Below, in pieces: positions 47,901-60,230 of a stretch of 64,000 bases of DNA. A program made the translations under genes and the position numbers. Location of the stretch: contig VZTJ01002478.1 of assembly GCA_013397795.1 (NCBI GenBank), positions 2,117,684 through 2,181,683 of the forward strand. The letters are read 5' to 3'. The notes under the pieces are model-generated. The model made no database searches, was not told where the DNA came from, and was given only the letters and a program-made list of their open reading frames with translations. Every line of letters begins with the position of its first letter. Within the stretch, counting starts at the first letter, position 1. The stretch is from Orthonyx spaldingii (lineage: Eukaryota > Chordata > Aves > Passeriformes > Orthonychidae).

Positions 47901-50900
47901 TCTGACAAGGGATAGTTCTCAATTTACTGATACACATCCATACTCAAAACTTACCAGGTTTTCTCTTTCAATTCTTTGTTGCTCTTTTTGCCTGTTGAGG
48001 GCACTGTGGTACAGCCTAGGCGACGGTACAGACGTCTTCTTCAACGTGCTACTTCTTGGCCTTGAAGACTGTCTGGACAGTTCTTTTAGCAACCTCTGGT
48101 TTTCCCGATCAATCTGTCTTACTTCCTCATTTGTGAAAGAGTAATTTTTCCTTATTCCTCTGGATGGCTGATCGATGGTTAGATTTTGTTCTTTTTTATC
48201 CAGCTGTAAGAAGGCTTTAAAATAGCAAAAAGTGAAATAAATACACAGATTAGAAAACACAGCTTCAGGAACCCAGTACTAAAAATAAATTAGAACCAAG
48301 AACTGAACCGTAAATTAGTATTTAGATGTTTGCACATAGAAAAAGATTTAAACTTTGCTCCAGTTAAAGCATCTGTCTCAGCTGAGAGGCAGAATAAAAA
48401 GGATGTTTCAGACAGAAAACTGACACCGGGGAAGCCTGACTCAGAGACACAAAGTGTACTTCCTGAAGTGATTTTGTTGATACTTAACTCCTAAAGCAAT
48501 CCTACAACATGTTGGTGCAGGAAATGCAAAGGGAATGCTGAAAATTAAATTTAATGGATGGAGAGCAATGAGTGAGCATATATAACAGAAGAAAAATTAC
48601 TGGGCCATAGAAATTTAAAACAGTAAGCAAACAACAACCAAACCATGATATAAGTTTTCAAGACAAAGAATGCACACTTAAAAATACACAGCAACTTGAC
48701 ATGCACAATTGTGAGATAACTAGAAAATTTCACTCTTAGCCAGAGCCAGCTATATTTATTACAGTTCCACTGGAGCTTTGCTGTTGACCTATTTCTAAGC
48801 CTTTGCTTTCTAAAGCTCTGCAGCAGGTCTTCTGGCAACTGCTTTAAGAATTTTGCTATCATGGTGTTACCCCACTAAACCATTGCATTATCTATGGTAC
48901 AGAAATGGCAGTACCAGGTTAGATTAAACAGATTTTTGGAGCTAAGACACAGACAAAAAAGACTTACTCATGCCATTCACCACACTCCTCCAATATCACA
49001 GTGCCTTCTTCAAAAGACACCCCTCACTTTTACCCCTAAAAGTCCCACACAGGCAAAACAAGCACCCAAAGCAGAAAGAAAAAAAAAAACAACCCAGGCA
49101 TGCAGCAATATTTCCTAAGTAAATACTTCCACATTACCAATCTATTTGCAAGAGATGTCTGAGGCAGCCTGGTAGCCTAACAGTGAAAAAAACTCAAAGA
49201 ACAAAGAGTATTTTCTTCACAAAATGAAATCTTTCTTGCAGTATCTCATCTGAGTTCATTTCAGAATTGATGCAAGTAAATATTGCTACTGTCTTTCAGA
49301 AATTCAAGAAGAGTATTCAAAATGCAAAATCCAAACACTTCATGAATTTCAACATCCATCTGGAAATTAGTAAGCTTGCACTATCAGCATGCTAGCCAAT
49401 ATAGGCAAGAACTGCCCCTAGGCACCTGTAATTATGAGGTTGCCCACATTAGCAAATTCTGCTTTTGTTTGTCAAGAGAAGATGCAAATCACCTCAAAAC
49501 CAAGAGACAATGCAAACTAGCGCAGATCAAGTGTGCCAACCACCAGGTTAATATAATATAAATGTCTTGAAAAACATCTCTACATTTTAGGAAGTTATTC
49601 TCAAGGTAAAACTAGTACAGCCACCAACACCATTGGAGGAGACAAACCTGGAATGAGACTCATCTGGATAAACCTACAAGGAACAAAAACAAATGCGAAG
49701 AAAATAACTACTGCCACACAATTCACATGACAACATCAAGCTGCAGCATACAGCTCAGTAAAAAATATTTAAAATTGTCTTTATGAGAACAAGCAAAACC
49801 AGCAGTGCAGAACACAGCTAGAAAAAAGTAATTTGAACAATTATCTGAAGAAGATATGTTACATAATTGATAATTGTATTATTATGGGGCTATGAAAGGT
49901 AATTTCACCTTTTGCCTTATATCCATAGCATCTCATGGGTTAAAGAGGCCTGCACATTATATGCAAAAGTAGAAATCGGGTTGTGACAAACAACAGTTGT
50001 TGAACTCAAATCTTGACCTAGCCTTGTGACATCAAGGCTATTGGTAATGAAGTCTATTACAAGAGACATTTAAATTTCTGAATGACTGTCAGTGCAAATT
50101 TCCAACAATTCTTTTGCCTCTGTGGAAGGTGTCAACTAGTCAAAATCAATTTAAAGCAATGGTATTCTGTATAACGACTTTTTCAATCAGAAATACAGTT
50201 TTCATGCCTTCACTGGTTAATGACTTTTAATTCACTATAAGATAGCAGGCTATGCTTTGGCAGAGACTGTATACACTTTTGATGTAACTGTGAACTACAG
50301 CTAGTAGAGAGATTAAAAATGCTTCAAGGTAATTACTTACTACTTATTTTCTGACTTGCTCACTTTTCTGGTAAACCACTGTTAGGTGTGATGAAAAAAC
50401 AAAACCAGAGCAATGACATGGAACAAACACCTTTCCCTTTCACCCCAAAGCTGGTCAGTAAATGAGACTAGAAACAATGATTCAAGGAACCCTGAAGCAA
50501 TTGCTACACACAGGGCTCAACAAGCCCTGCATTACTTTGTCACTCAGATCTCCTGGGGGTAGTGGTGTAACTTCTGTAGCATTAAACACCGCCTCATTTA
50601 CTGGAGGCTCTCAGGAAATTAGAGTGAATACTTATCTATGTACATATCCATGTATTGCTCTACTGGATACTACTTCTTATATATGCAAGAACAAAATCTT
50701 ACTGACTTTATACTCTCATTTTCCAGCTTCTTCAGTCACATCCCCCTCAACACACAGACTTTTCTTTTTTCATTCATCTCTTCTTTCTTCTTCCTCTCCT
50801 TAGCATCTCGTAAATCTTCTTCCTTTGAATATTTATCACTTCTACAGTGCCTCATCCACACCTTTTATCACCTCACCACAAAGATAGCCTTTCCTACTTG

Positions 50901-53900
50901 TGTCAGGCAGAAAGCGACTCCAGTCCACTTTCTTCAGCATGTTGTACATTCTTAGTCTCATTATTATTTATTTACTCTTAATGTAGAAAATTACTTTACT
51001 ACTTGCCAACAGCTTTCTGGTAACTTTTGAGGTTGAGAGCCTGCTAACAGTCATAATATTGAATTTATCACAACTCAAGAGAAATATATTAATATAGTGA
51101 AAGAATTAAGAACACCACAAAGGTTCTGTTGGGAAGTTATTCAGTGAAACCTTAGAGGAGAACTGCCAAAACCCAGTAAGTAATCTATTGGCTGAATCAC
51201 AGAAGACTCATTAATTTTGCACCAGAACTTCAGACCCAATACAACACATGCAGCAGCAAGTGTTTTTTCAAGGGGATGGAATGAAAATATTGATCTAAAA
51301 CTCTCCAGTTCCTCAAATGATCTTTTTATTATTAGCCTTCTATATGACCCAAGAACCACATTTGAAAGTTCACAACTCTTTGCTGTAACACTGCTGCAAT
51401 ACACCAAAACATTGGAGCAGATAACCGTAAACGTACCTGGTCTGTTGTTCTTCAAGTTGTTAATTAATTGGAGTTATGTTTTACTTAATTAAGATCTATG
51501 TTAAGGAAGAATTTAAGCTGCAAACACCACAACAAAGCAAACCATAACTTACTGGACCCTAACTATAGATAATCTTTTTTAAACCACACAAATGCAACAC
51601 TGATCTCCATAGGAACTGTGTGTCAGGAGAGTCTAAAGTTTAGTAGTAAAAAGAGACAAGAGAATGCATACTGCATCATTTTACTGAAAAAGCATCACCA
51701 GTACTACAGCATGCATGTTCTTAACAAAACAAGCAGAAGAAATCACTACTCCTTAAATGATGCTCAAATAAATCACAGAAGCAATCTAGAAAGCAGTGGG
51801 GTAAAACTTCTGTAGGTGCTCCTGAAGTAGAGGTGACATTCTTTCCACGGTTCAGAAAGACACTTCTGACCCCTGAACTTCAGAGCAGCAGTAATGGCTA
51901 CCACTGCTTCCAGTTACGTGGCTGAAAATCTGTCCAACCCGCCTCTGCAAAGCACCCTTTATACAGCATCATATTCCTATTCTCCACACACTTGCTATGA
52001 CAGAAAATCAGTTAATCCACACCAGCAACGTATGTCCAATATGCACTGAATGCATGCCACCACTCATTAGCAACATTGCTTTTATGGCAGACAGGAAGTG
52101 TCTAAGTGAGGTCAGCACATGCCCACACAACCAGGGATAATTCACTATCAATAACCTAAAAAAAAACAAACAACAAAACAACCAAATGATATTAAATACT
52201 GGTAGCACAGTTCATGTTATGTAACTCAGGTGTTTGAGTTTCATAATTATTTCCATGATTTATTCAACAATGCACCACACTACTCTTTAATCACAAAGCC
52301 TAAGTGGTTCAGCTGACTATTTTTGCAGTGGCCACTATAACATGAGATAACACTACAGTTTAAGGTTATGATTTAAGACTCTAAAGAGTCTGTAAGTTTT
52401 GGAACAATGAAATATTATTTACCTACCATATTCATACTCTATCAGTGGGTAATAAGTAATTTAAGTAAACCCCTAGTTACTTTCATTGTCCATCAGATCG
52501 TAAATATAATTTGAGGGAGATGATAAACAAGAAGCAGCATTTGCATAATGACTTGCACAGTGTGCAGTCTACTTCTCATTTGCTGGTACACAGGAAAAGA
52601 AAATTCCCTGGTATTCACAGGATTTCTATGAAAGCTGGTTTCCATGGAGAGATACCTGACTTTCTTTTTAAGTCATAAACAAGCTGTTTATTGCTTTCAA
52701 TTTCTAAGCACTGAAATAACCTTGCAGAATGAGAAAGGTCAAACCTTATATAAAATACAACTTATAATTAGCATGTAAAATGCATTAGGACAGGATGATA
52801 GAGCCATCCTAACAGCACTAAGGCTGAAATTAAAATAATGCATGTTTCAGTGTATCTTTTGCAATCCCAATATAAATTGCTTCAATGCTTACACTTGACT
52901 GTTATTTTATTTTATACTGCTACACTACCACATGTGTACCATGTTTGAAAAATACAAAAGGATTAAGTAAATCACAGTTCTTCATCAATATATAGTAGTT
53001 TAAGAGGGAAACTATTTCCCTGTGGTATCTCTAAACAAATACTTGCTAGAACATCCATTATTGCAGGCCACAGAGCTCTTTCAAATGGATTTTGGAGAAT
53101 TGGTGGTTTTTTCAAGAAAAGGAGAATGTTCTTTTCAGGTAAAAATTTTCCCTATTTAAACATGCATAAATAGGACTGCTAGTTATTTCTTGATATCACG
53201 AGAAAGACAACAGATCTTACACGTGCTGGACTTTTTTCCCCATAATTTCACATTTTCTCATGGATGTTGGGAAAGTCTGGATGTCTCCATAATCTCACAG
53301 ATTTTCAATCTGTTTTCAGACTCTAAATACAATAATAAGCTAGCAATTGCTCTTCTACCTCAACATGAGTTTCTAGACCTGTGAAAACCAAGCATATGAA
53401 TACACATAGAAAATTAGTTCAAACTCTGACCATACACACTAAATGGAATTCCACAGAAAAGCGATATATGTTTAGTTCAACTCTACAGTTTGGGTACGTA
53501 TATACTGCAGAGTCTACTTTAAATTTAGATACTGCTTAGCAGCTTTTCTACAAATACACTAGTTCAGCAAGAGTGAGTACACAGGTAACATATCCCTAAA
53601 GAGAACAAAGTTTCAGTTACCAAAAGCTTGTTCTATTTCCTGAGTGACAAATCATATGAGAAAAACAAAAGTTAAAGTTATTGCTACACATTCAGTTGAA
53701 GCTGCTATTTAATTTTCTACAATAGAATTTATTCATTAACACAGAGCTTTCACTTTCATAATAATGATATTTATATTACAGAGCTTTTCACAGAGGGAGC
53801 TCTGACTGTTTCAAAAATCCAAGGCCTAGAGGAGGCAAAAAGATTTATCAGCACAGAAGTCAGTGAGAGCTTCAAGGTAAGAACTGGTCTTCAGACTGTG

Positions 53901-56900
53901 GCCAATTGCCCTACTTACCCCATCACACCACCTCCTCAAGTTAATAATAGCTAATGCCATGGATTTACAGACTAATTCTCACAGACGCTTGTGTAAAATA
54001 AGCAGGTATCAACCCCATTTTACAGAGAAGAAAACACAAAATACTAAATCATTTAGCACTGTATATTCCTTGCGCTATCCCCCTGTATTGATATCAAGCA
54101 AATTTAGATAAAGAGACACAGAGCAATAGTAGCAGACAACTCCTGTTCTGGACTACAGAAATCAAGAGATTTGTCTAAAGACAGAGAGCAAGTCTGTAGC
54201 ACAATGGGTTGAGATGGATGAGTGCTTAGCTCACAGTCAATACTTAACCCATCTCTTTATCTACATAATAATCGAGACATAGGATTAAGCAAAATAGCAA
54301 CAGAAAATTTTCCAATTTATTTTATTCCCAGCTTTCTAGCATGGTGATTTATGAAATTACCTTCAAAAACAATCCTTTAAAATCTATTTCTTTGCATTGC
54401 CATACTTAATTCTCTTTTTGTGTTCAGATTACTCAAGAGCACAGCAGAGGAAATAACTTTGACATTTCTTATTATTATGGGTTTAGAATATTGCTCTCAG
54501 TTATTAATTTTCTGAAACATCTTTAAAGTTTATAGCAAAGTGCAAACACCTTCAAATCACAAAACAATTACATACAAAGATCTATATAACATCATGCAAT
54601 AACTGCAAAACTGTATTTCTACCTGAAACTTTACAATCACACCTGTTATCAGCAATATTCATCTAAAAAACAATCAAAGTGCAATATACAGCAGGGAGAC
54701 TGAGATTTCCAACTAGAATTATGTAATTTGTGAGATTTTAGCTTATTAAGAAATGCATAATGGAAAATTTGGCTTTTGTCAAGAACAAGCATAGCTTTAG
54801 GAGTTGTAAAGGCATGGTAAATTTTTGTCTACATATCATTTTTTAAATGCTTACAAATGAATAGTTTTCAATATGAACACAAATAGGTAAAGGACATATA
54901 AAGGAAAAACTTATTTCAATTACTTTTAAATTTAACTGCAACCGTTTCTAAATGCTTCAAATTAATTCTGCTTTAAGACACAGAAACCACCTTGCTGCCT
55001 AATAACCAGGCTCTTGTGCTAGTCCAAAACTTGTTCTTTGAAGAAATTTCTTTCCTTTTTTTTTTTGTTCTTGCAGTTCTTTTTTTAATGCAAGAGATTC
55101 CAGCCTTCGCAAATGTATGTGCTGGTAATGTGAACAATCATACAAAATTAATTACTGTGTGCTCCATAGAAACAACACAGTAACAGACCACATGGAAATT
55201 CTGCAAGTGGCTGGGGACCTTGGGAAATTAAACTTGTATAACTGCTGTAAATGCTTAGATCCAGCTATATTATAAGCATATTTGACAAAAAAATTTAAAT
55301 AAAATGCTTCATCAGTATGAAGTACTGGAAGGATATTATACTTTAAAACCAAATAATGATTATTTAAATATTTTTTCATGCACTCACGTCTGGGCTTGCA
55401 GTCTTCTCACTGGAAGCAATGTTATGCCTATGCAGTTCTGATGAACATTTAATGGAGGCTGAGGGGTGGGGGGAAATTATTTGCACTTTTTTCCCCTAAT
55501 GTGCATGAAAAAAATCTGTAAGCAATAACTCAGAATAAGATTAGCTCCTATTTTCTCAGACTAGCTACTTCCCACCGTTAATAATTCTGCTTAGTTTGAA
55601 CTTCAAAATGCCCAAACTAATTAAGCTGTGTTGTGCTTGCCAATTTAGAGAGGCACTTGAGAGTAATATACACATTAATCAGGAACATTAGCTGCTAGAC
55701 TATATGAACTCTACTTCTCATTACTCTATTATTGTTATTTAGAATTGGTTTTCAGTTTTGAGGAAAAAGTTCCTCTCCCCAACAGAGACTCATCTCTGAG
55801 AATACCTACTCTGAGCTATAACATCCATTTGTTTTAGGGATGGGATGAATGCTTTGGTAATCACCGGTTATTAAATAGCTTCTTGCTAACAGGGAACAAA
55901 TAAAGACATAGGACATCATAATTTCAATTGCCTAGCAACAACTCTTCTGACATGATGTTTTGACAGCTGGTTGGAATTGTTTCTAGTATGAATGAATGGC
56001 TAAAGCACAAGGACTGTCAGAGAATAAGCTCTACCTTTCTTGATGGCTAGTGTTGCTTTTCTTAACATCAGAAGAATTTCCATACAAGTAAAATACTCAT
56101 TTTTTACTTATAGGCAAGTTAAACCATGTATACAATACATTTTAAATTCTCATTCACTAGAAGCTCAGTCTGGCAAGGACCAAAGTGAAGAAACACAACA
56201 CATGTAGTTTTAGTCATGCCAGGCTTACTTCAACACAGCAAACCTGGCTTGCAATATTCCAGACTTAAACTGCAAGAGGCTTTTGCACCTGAGACCAGCA
56301 GATTATTTCGAGTCAAGCCTTGTTTTATTCCACAGATTGTAGTACTGAAAACTCTGGGCCATGAAAACAAATGCAAAAGCACTGCGTAGCCCTTAACATA
56401 TGGACATGAGATCATCCAGGACATTCTCACCCTATATAATGAAGACTTGCAATGAATGCAGGGAAAGGGATTCAAAATTTTCTTAGGCTTCATTATTAAG
56501 ATTTTTTAAAGTCTATTAGCCAGAAGCAATCACTCCAGTTTTAGTAAAGTTTATCTGCTGATTTTCTTTTTAAAATACCTTTACTCAACCAATGGCATTT
56601 TAGAAGGCAGACACCTAGTTCAGAAAAGAATTTCAAATACTTCTGTTTAATTACCAAAAAGGTACTAGAAGTTTAAGTATACGAATACCATTTATCATGG
56701 AGTGAAATTTTGGACTGTCTTTCAGTTTCTGAGGTCAATAATCCAGCCTTTCAACAGAAAGGCTGATGTTTTAATTTACATATTAAATTGTGCCATAGTC
56801 CAGTACACTTTAAAATGCATGTGCAGTTTTATTATTCAATTTGTTAATATATCAAACCTTTTTTGGATTCACCCCATCTGTGTATTTTACTTCTAGGTAT

Positions 56901-58123
56901 ATGAAACCAACACATGCTTCTTTTCTCTACTGCAGAATAAGTACTATTACATAGAGAAAAATTCAAAGAATTAGATCAACACCACTTAAACACCAATCAG
57001 TTTTAAAAATTCACATGGCATATTAAAACCCCACTCTATTCTATTAGAACACAGTTGTTCTCAACAATATGCAGATGTTGTTTTTGCAAAAAGAAAATTT
57101 AAAAATCACCTTTCAGAAGCTGATTCAGGTCCATGGCATCATGCAAGACTTTTCGACTATATCTGCGATCAAACTCGGAATCTAATGAAAAAAACACAGG
57201 TATAAGATTGAATTTCCCAGCCCCATAGGTTTTGCACATTTAGGGTTGTACTTAAATTCTCAAAAATTACCATATAATTCTTGGTTCACATTTTCCTGTC
57301 TCTTTACTTTTAGTTTCTTATCATTTGATGCTACAAATTCAAAAGACTGGATAGGACTGATATCTGGAGTTGACAGAGGTGTTACATCAGTCACTGTATC
57401 TTCAGACTCCTCCAGGTCATCGCCAAGCTTTGGTTTTCCTTCTGCTAATTTCATTGCTGACTTGAATTTTTGTTTTGGAGACAGAAGAGCATTTCTACAA
57501 GCATTCCTCTTTGGGGAAGAATGAGATGAATCTGATAAACAGCTATCAGAATCTGTATCAGAACAATCTGTATCTGAGCTTGAGGATGATGATGAGGAGG
57601 ATGAGGAGGAGGAAGAAGAAGAGGAGGAGCTGATCGTGTATTTTTTGCTAGCCTTTTTTATGTTGTTTGGTTGCTTAGCTGACTTTGGTCTAATCTTCTG
57701 GTTTTTGCCATCATCACTACTATCTTCTCCATCTGTATAGTAATCTTCTTCACCTTCTTTAACTATTTTAGGAATTCCAGCAGGAACATTCTCCTGTGTT
57801 GCTCTATTTACTGCAGGTGTTGCTCCAGATGTACCTGCATTCTCTGGAGAAACTGTCAAAGATGAAGCATCTTCAACAGGATCTTTGCTATTTTCTAGGG
57901 GCTGATCCTTTTGCAAATCTATCTGCTTTTCTTCACTTTCCTCCTCACAACACTTTTTGTCCTTTAAATTAGAAACCAAATCAGTGTCTGCAAGAGGTGC
58001 CTTTGTACTTCCTTTCTCTATATATTCACCATTTTCTTCAGGTTTCTTTTTCTCTTCCTCAAAGTCACTGTCAAAGAAGGCATGATCCACTTCACCATCT
58101 GATATGTCTTCAAAACGGTCCAT
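38863..58123 (-). CDS. CFAP97: Cilia- and flagella-associated protein 97, complete coding region in five exons
   Basis: The coding exons on minus are 58123-57271, 57181-57110, 48214-47955, 39831-39681 and 38990-38863, all with GT/AG junctions and matching phases. Joined they give 487 residues (human is about 530). Seen: an acidic N-terminus MDRFEDISDGEVDHAFFDSD, the block IPKIVKEGEEDYYTDGEDSS, a run of 19 Ser (165-183) followed by Ser/Asp-rich sequence, EESEDTVTDVTPLSTPDISP, KVLHDAMDLNQLLK, then the KIAA1430 core: NYSFTNEEVRQIDRENQRLL (332-351) and LYHSALNRQKEQQRIERENL (376-395). It ends in KPTNVRAAWL, as in other vertebrates. The family is linked to cilia and flagella; no catalytic activity is known to me. 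The start is chosen because MDRF aligns with the family start; the in-frame Met ten codons upstream lies across the acceptor, in the intron. The 5' non-coding exon is not identified. It is convergent with SLC25A4. Confidence 0.96.
39681..39831 (-). CDS. CFAP97: CFAP97 coding exon 4
   Basis: Begins after CAATATTAAG and codes [20 protein letters not shown] and LRDYHRQMSYLNSSP onward to residue 445 plus one base. The donor is GTAAGT. It matches the human [20 protein letters not shown] segment. Confidence 0.95.
41558..41586. repeat. (TACA)n(TA)n microsatellite
   Basis: About four TACA units run into six TA units. It is short and probably variable in length. Confidence 0.85.
43375..43399. repeat. 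Perfect 12-bp palindrome, 1-nt spacer
   Basis: ATTACCATAGCA, then G, then TGCTATGGTAAT. It lies in a CFAP97 intron. The function is unknown; it could bind a dimeric factor or be chance. Confidence 0.85.
47955..48214 (-). CDS. CFAP97: CFAP97 coding exon 3, KIAA1430 core
   Basis: Begins after TGCTATTTTAAAG and ends RIERENL at a GTAAGT donor. It codes residues 309-395, with the conserved SFTNEEVRQIDRENQRLL helix and LYHSALNRQKEQQRIEREN. The helical, charge-rich sequence suggests a coiled coil. An 8-kb intron follows. Confidence 0.96.
48215..57109. other. CFAP97: CFAP97 intron between coding exons 2 and 3
   Basis: An 8.9-kb AT-rich intron. The frames in it (for example 50462-50955 plus, 51141-51455 minus) have no domain or splice context. 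A possible ancient SINE lies at about 54,000-54,240. Confidence 0.75.
54000..54240 (-). repeat. Possible ancient MIR-like SINE remnant
   Basis: ACCCCATTTTACAGAGAAGA, then GATTTGTCTAAAGACAGAGA and GCAAGTCTGTAGCACAATGG follow the order of the reverse MIR/CORE-SINE consensus ('cccattttacagatgaggaaactgag...'). Strongly diverged; by eye only. Confidence 0.45.
57110..57181 (-). CDS. CFAP97: CFAP97 coding exon 2 (72 nt)
   Basis: A short exon between TTTTTTCATTAG and GTGATT. It codes DSEFDRRYSRKVLHDAMDLN and QLLK, which fits the human KVLHDTMDLNHLLK segment. It was missed as an open frame because of its size. A 9-kb intron follows. Confidence 0.93.
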
Positions 58124-58143
58124 AATGAAATATGAAGTGCCAC
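57271..58143 (-). CDS. CFAP97: CFAP97 first coding exon
   Basis: The acceptor (GATGCTTTCAG) precedes 58143. Twenty nt of 5' UTR come before the ATG at 58123-58121. The exon codes residues 1-284 plus one base and ends at TATATG before a GTAATT donor. It carries the Ser tract and most of the disordered acidic region. Confidence 0.95.
57575..57631 (-). repeat. CFAP97: Serine tract coded by mixed TCN/AGC codons
   Basis: Fifty-seven nt coding 19 Ser (residues 165-183) in CFAP97, using TCC, TCT, TCA and AGC. The mixture argues for protein-level selection or age rather than a fresh codon expansion. The human protein also has a Ser run here. Confidence 0.9.
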
Positions 58144-58482
58144 CTGAAAGCATCAGAAAACATTTCCAAAGATTTGCATAAAAACAGACCCAAGTATACT
58201 TTTAGTATAATAGTTTTGCTCTTCACTCTTTTAACTCTATTAATTTATAATTCTGCAATTAATTACATGAAGTTGCTAGAGACAATTCCACAGTGAGCTC
58301 AGTAAAAAAAATTAGTGTCACCTTATTGCTCACAGCTTATATGTTAGACCAGAAAGCTTTACTTTAAGCCATCCCATCACAATTTTAAAACTACTACTTC
58401 TAAGTAAATTTGTCAAACACTTTTAGTGGCTAAAAAAGCTTAACTATTACAAACAAGCAATTAAAGTGTCTTATTTTGACCC

Positions 58483-58514
58483 TTTAAGCTAGAGCCATTT
58501 TAAGCTAGAGCCAC
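58483..58514. repeat. 16-bp tandem duplication
   Basis: TTTAAGCTAGAGCCAT followed by TTTAAGCTAGAGCCAC: two units with a single difference. Confidence 0.9.
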
Positions 58515-58833
58515 TTATGAGCTATCATAACTCAGAATTTTATATTGAAAACCTTGTTTGTATACAGTGGCCACCATCTTGGCTGACACAGACATACACA
58601 CTGTAGACTTTCAGCACTGAAAAGTAGCAGAAATTTCAATTTACATCAAAGGATCCATGGCTCTATAGGTTAAATTGTGACAGACATAGGGTGTGTCAAT
58701 GTTCATGTTTTAGTTTGGATAAGGAGCCTGCTTTTCATTACAGTCCTCTGTAAATCAACAGTCCACAGTACAGTAAGGGAACTTAATTCTTTCAGATGAA
58801 CCTAGGCTTAAAAAAGTGTGATCCAGGCATGAA

Positions 58834-58881
58834 ACCAGTGCATTTCAACCAGCAGTCACCAGTGCATTTCAACCAGCAGTC
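58834..58881. repeat. 24-bp tandem duplication
   Basis: Two exact copies of a 24-bp unit (from ACCAGTGCATTTCAACCAGC to the following AGTC). It creates the repeated HFNQQS in a chance open frame (58796-59056), which I do not call as a gene. Confidence 0.92.
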
Positions 58882-59689
58882 AGCTCATGGAACCGGATCA
58901 TGGCTGGCCCACATACATATTATTGTGGATATCAGGACCTCAGTGCTAACCATTATGTCCTACAAACCTGCTCTACTGCATCATACTTCTTGCAGAATTT
59001 TATGCTGTTTGATCTTATGCATGTGGCAGGAGGATACAAAAGTTTCCACTCATTAGTAGTATATATAGAGAGTTAAAATAAAAAAATCCAAACACCCCAC
59101 AACCAAAATTAGCCAGTATCAAAGACTAACAGTCCCATCTAGCCAGAAGCACCTTTCTCCCACTGTTTACAGCAGATTTCACATAAATTTAGTAAGCTAC
59201 AATCAATAAATATGTAACATTCTTTAGACCCAAGGAAACCAAACATGAAGCTAGTGAACGCAACAATACAAGGCTGGAGAACCACAATGTTTTACAAGAT
59301 GGATGGTCTCCCTGAAACCATACAGTTTGTTACCATGGCAAATAAAGGTGGAAAAAAGGAATTTCCAGGAAAGGTTCTAGCTAAAAATGACTTCAAAATA
59401 CAGAATTTTTAAAAGTCACTCAGACATTTTGCCACTTCTCAAATGATACTGGTTTAGAGGAACTGAAAATATGCTCCTCAAATACAAAAAGCACAACATA
59501 AAACCAGAAAGTCTGCAACCTCCTATGGTTTTAAGAATCACAAAGCCAAAGAACTGACAAGAGACTCAGTATGTTTAGATGTTGTATAAAGCTGAAAACA
59601 CTATTAAGCAACAGAAGCAGAGATCAATTTTCAGGACCACAAAGACACCGCTCTAAAGCACCTACCTCTTCGACGAGCAACAAAACAGA

Positions 59690-60230
59690 GGAATAAAACA
59701 TTTTAGGGAACGCAGACATCCAGCAAGTTAAAGTCTCCCACAAGAACTAGCCATCATGAAACACCACTCTGCTGCTTACACAATACTTCATCTGCCTCTT
59801 CATCCTGGCTGGGTGGTCTATAAGAGACATCCCTCAGGATGACTGCCTTGTTGGCCATGTCCCTGGTTCTCACTCACAGGCTATCATCATATCCTTGAGC
59901 TCTACACAGTCAAAATACTCCCTCATGTAGAGGGCCACCCCACCACCTCTCCTTCCTTGCATATCCCTTCTGAGGAGCATACAGCCATCCATTGTAGCAC
60001 TCCAGCCATGACAACCATCCCACCACATTTCTGTGATGGTGACTACATCATGGTTTTCCTGCAGCACTACGGCTTCTGGCTCCTCCTGGTTTTTACCCAT
60101 ATGTGTACATTGGTGCAGATGCCCTTCAGCTGGGCTATTGATTTCACCCTTCATGTCCCTTCTTTGATACCTGGCTTCAGGCAGCTTGCACAGCCTGCAA
60201 CATGCAACTATCATGTGAATTCCTGAAAGT
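59690..60230 (-). mobile_element. CR1 LINE, ORF2 endonuclease region, broken
   Basis: On minus the reading gives ENHDVVTITEMWWDGCHGWS, then GRRGGGVALYMREYFDCVEL, then after a frame change ANKAVILRDVSYRPPSQDEE, and LVLVGDFNLLDV near 59,700. These match the CR1 apurinic-type endonuclease in order (ITE-WWD, RRGGGVALY, YRPPSQDEEADE, GDFN). Stops and frame breaks, and a deletion around 59,750, make it inactive. Most CR1 copies keep only the 3' end, so an internal 5' fragment is less common. Confidence 0.88.

Larger units (their letters stand above)
39832..47954. other. CFAP97: CFAP97 intron between coding exons 3 and 4
   Basis: An 8.1-kb AT-rich intron with no exon or gene that I can support. It holds a (TACA)n(TA)n microsatellite at 41558-41586, a 12-bp palindrome at 43375-43399 and short poly-A/T runs. 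Confidence 0.75.
58144..59689. other. CFAP97: Upstream intron or flank of CFAP97
   Basis: AT-rich sequence with no clear promoter or CpG island. It holds two small tandem duplications (16-bp and 24-bp units). The acceptor at 58144 shows that at least one upstream non-coding exon exists; it was not found. Confidence 0.55.

Noticed and set aside
58796..59056. 86-codon frame with a repeated HFNQQS
   Set aside because: The repeat comes from a 24-bp tandem duplication in non-coding DNA. No other support.
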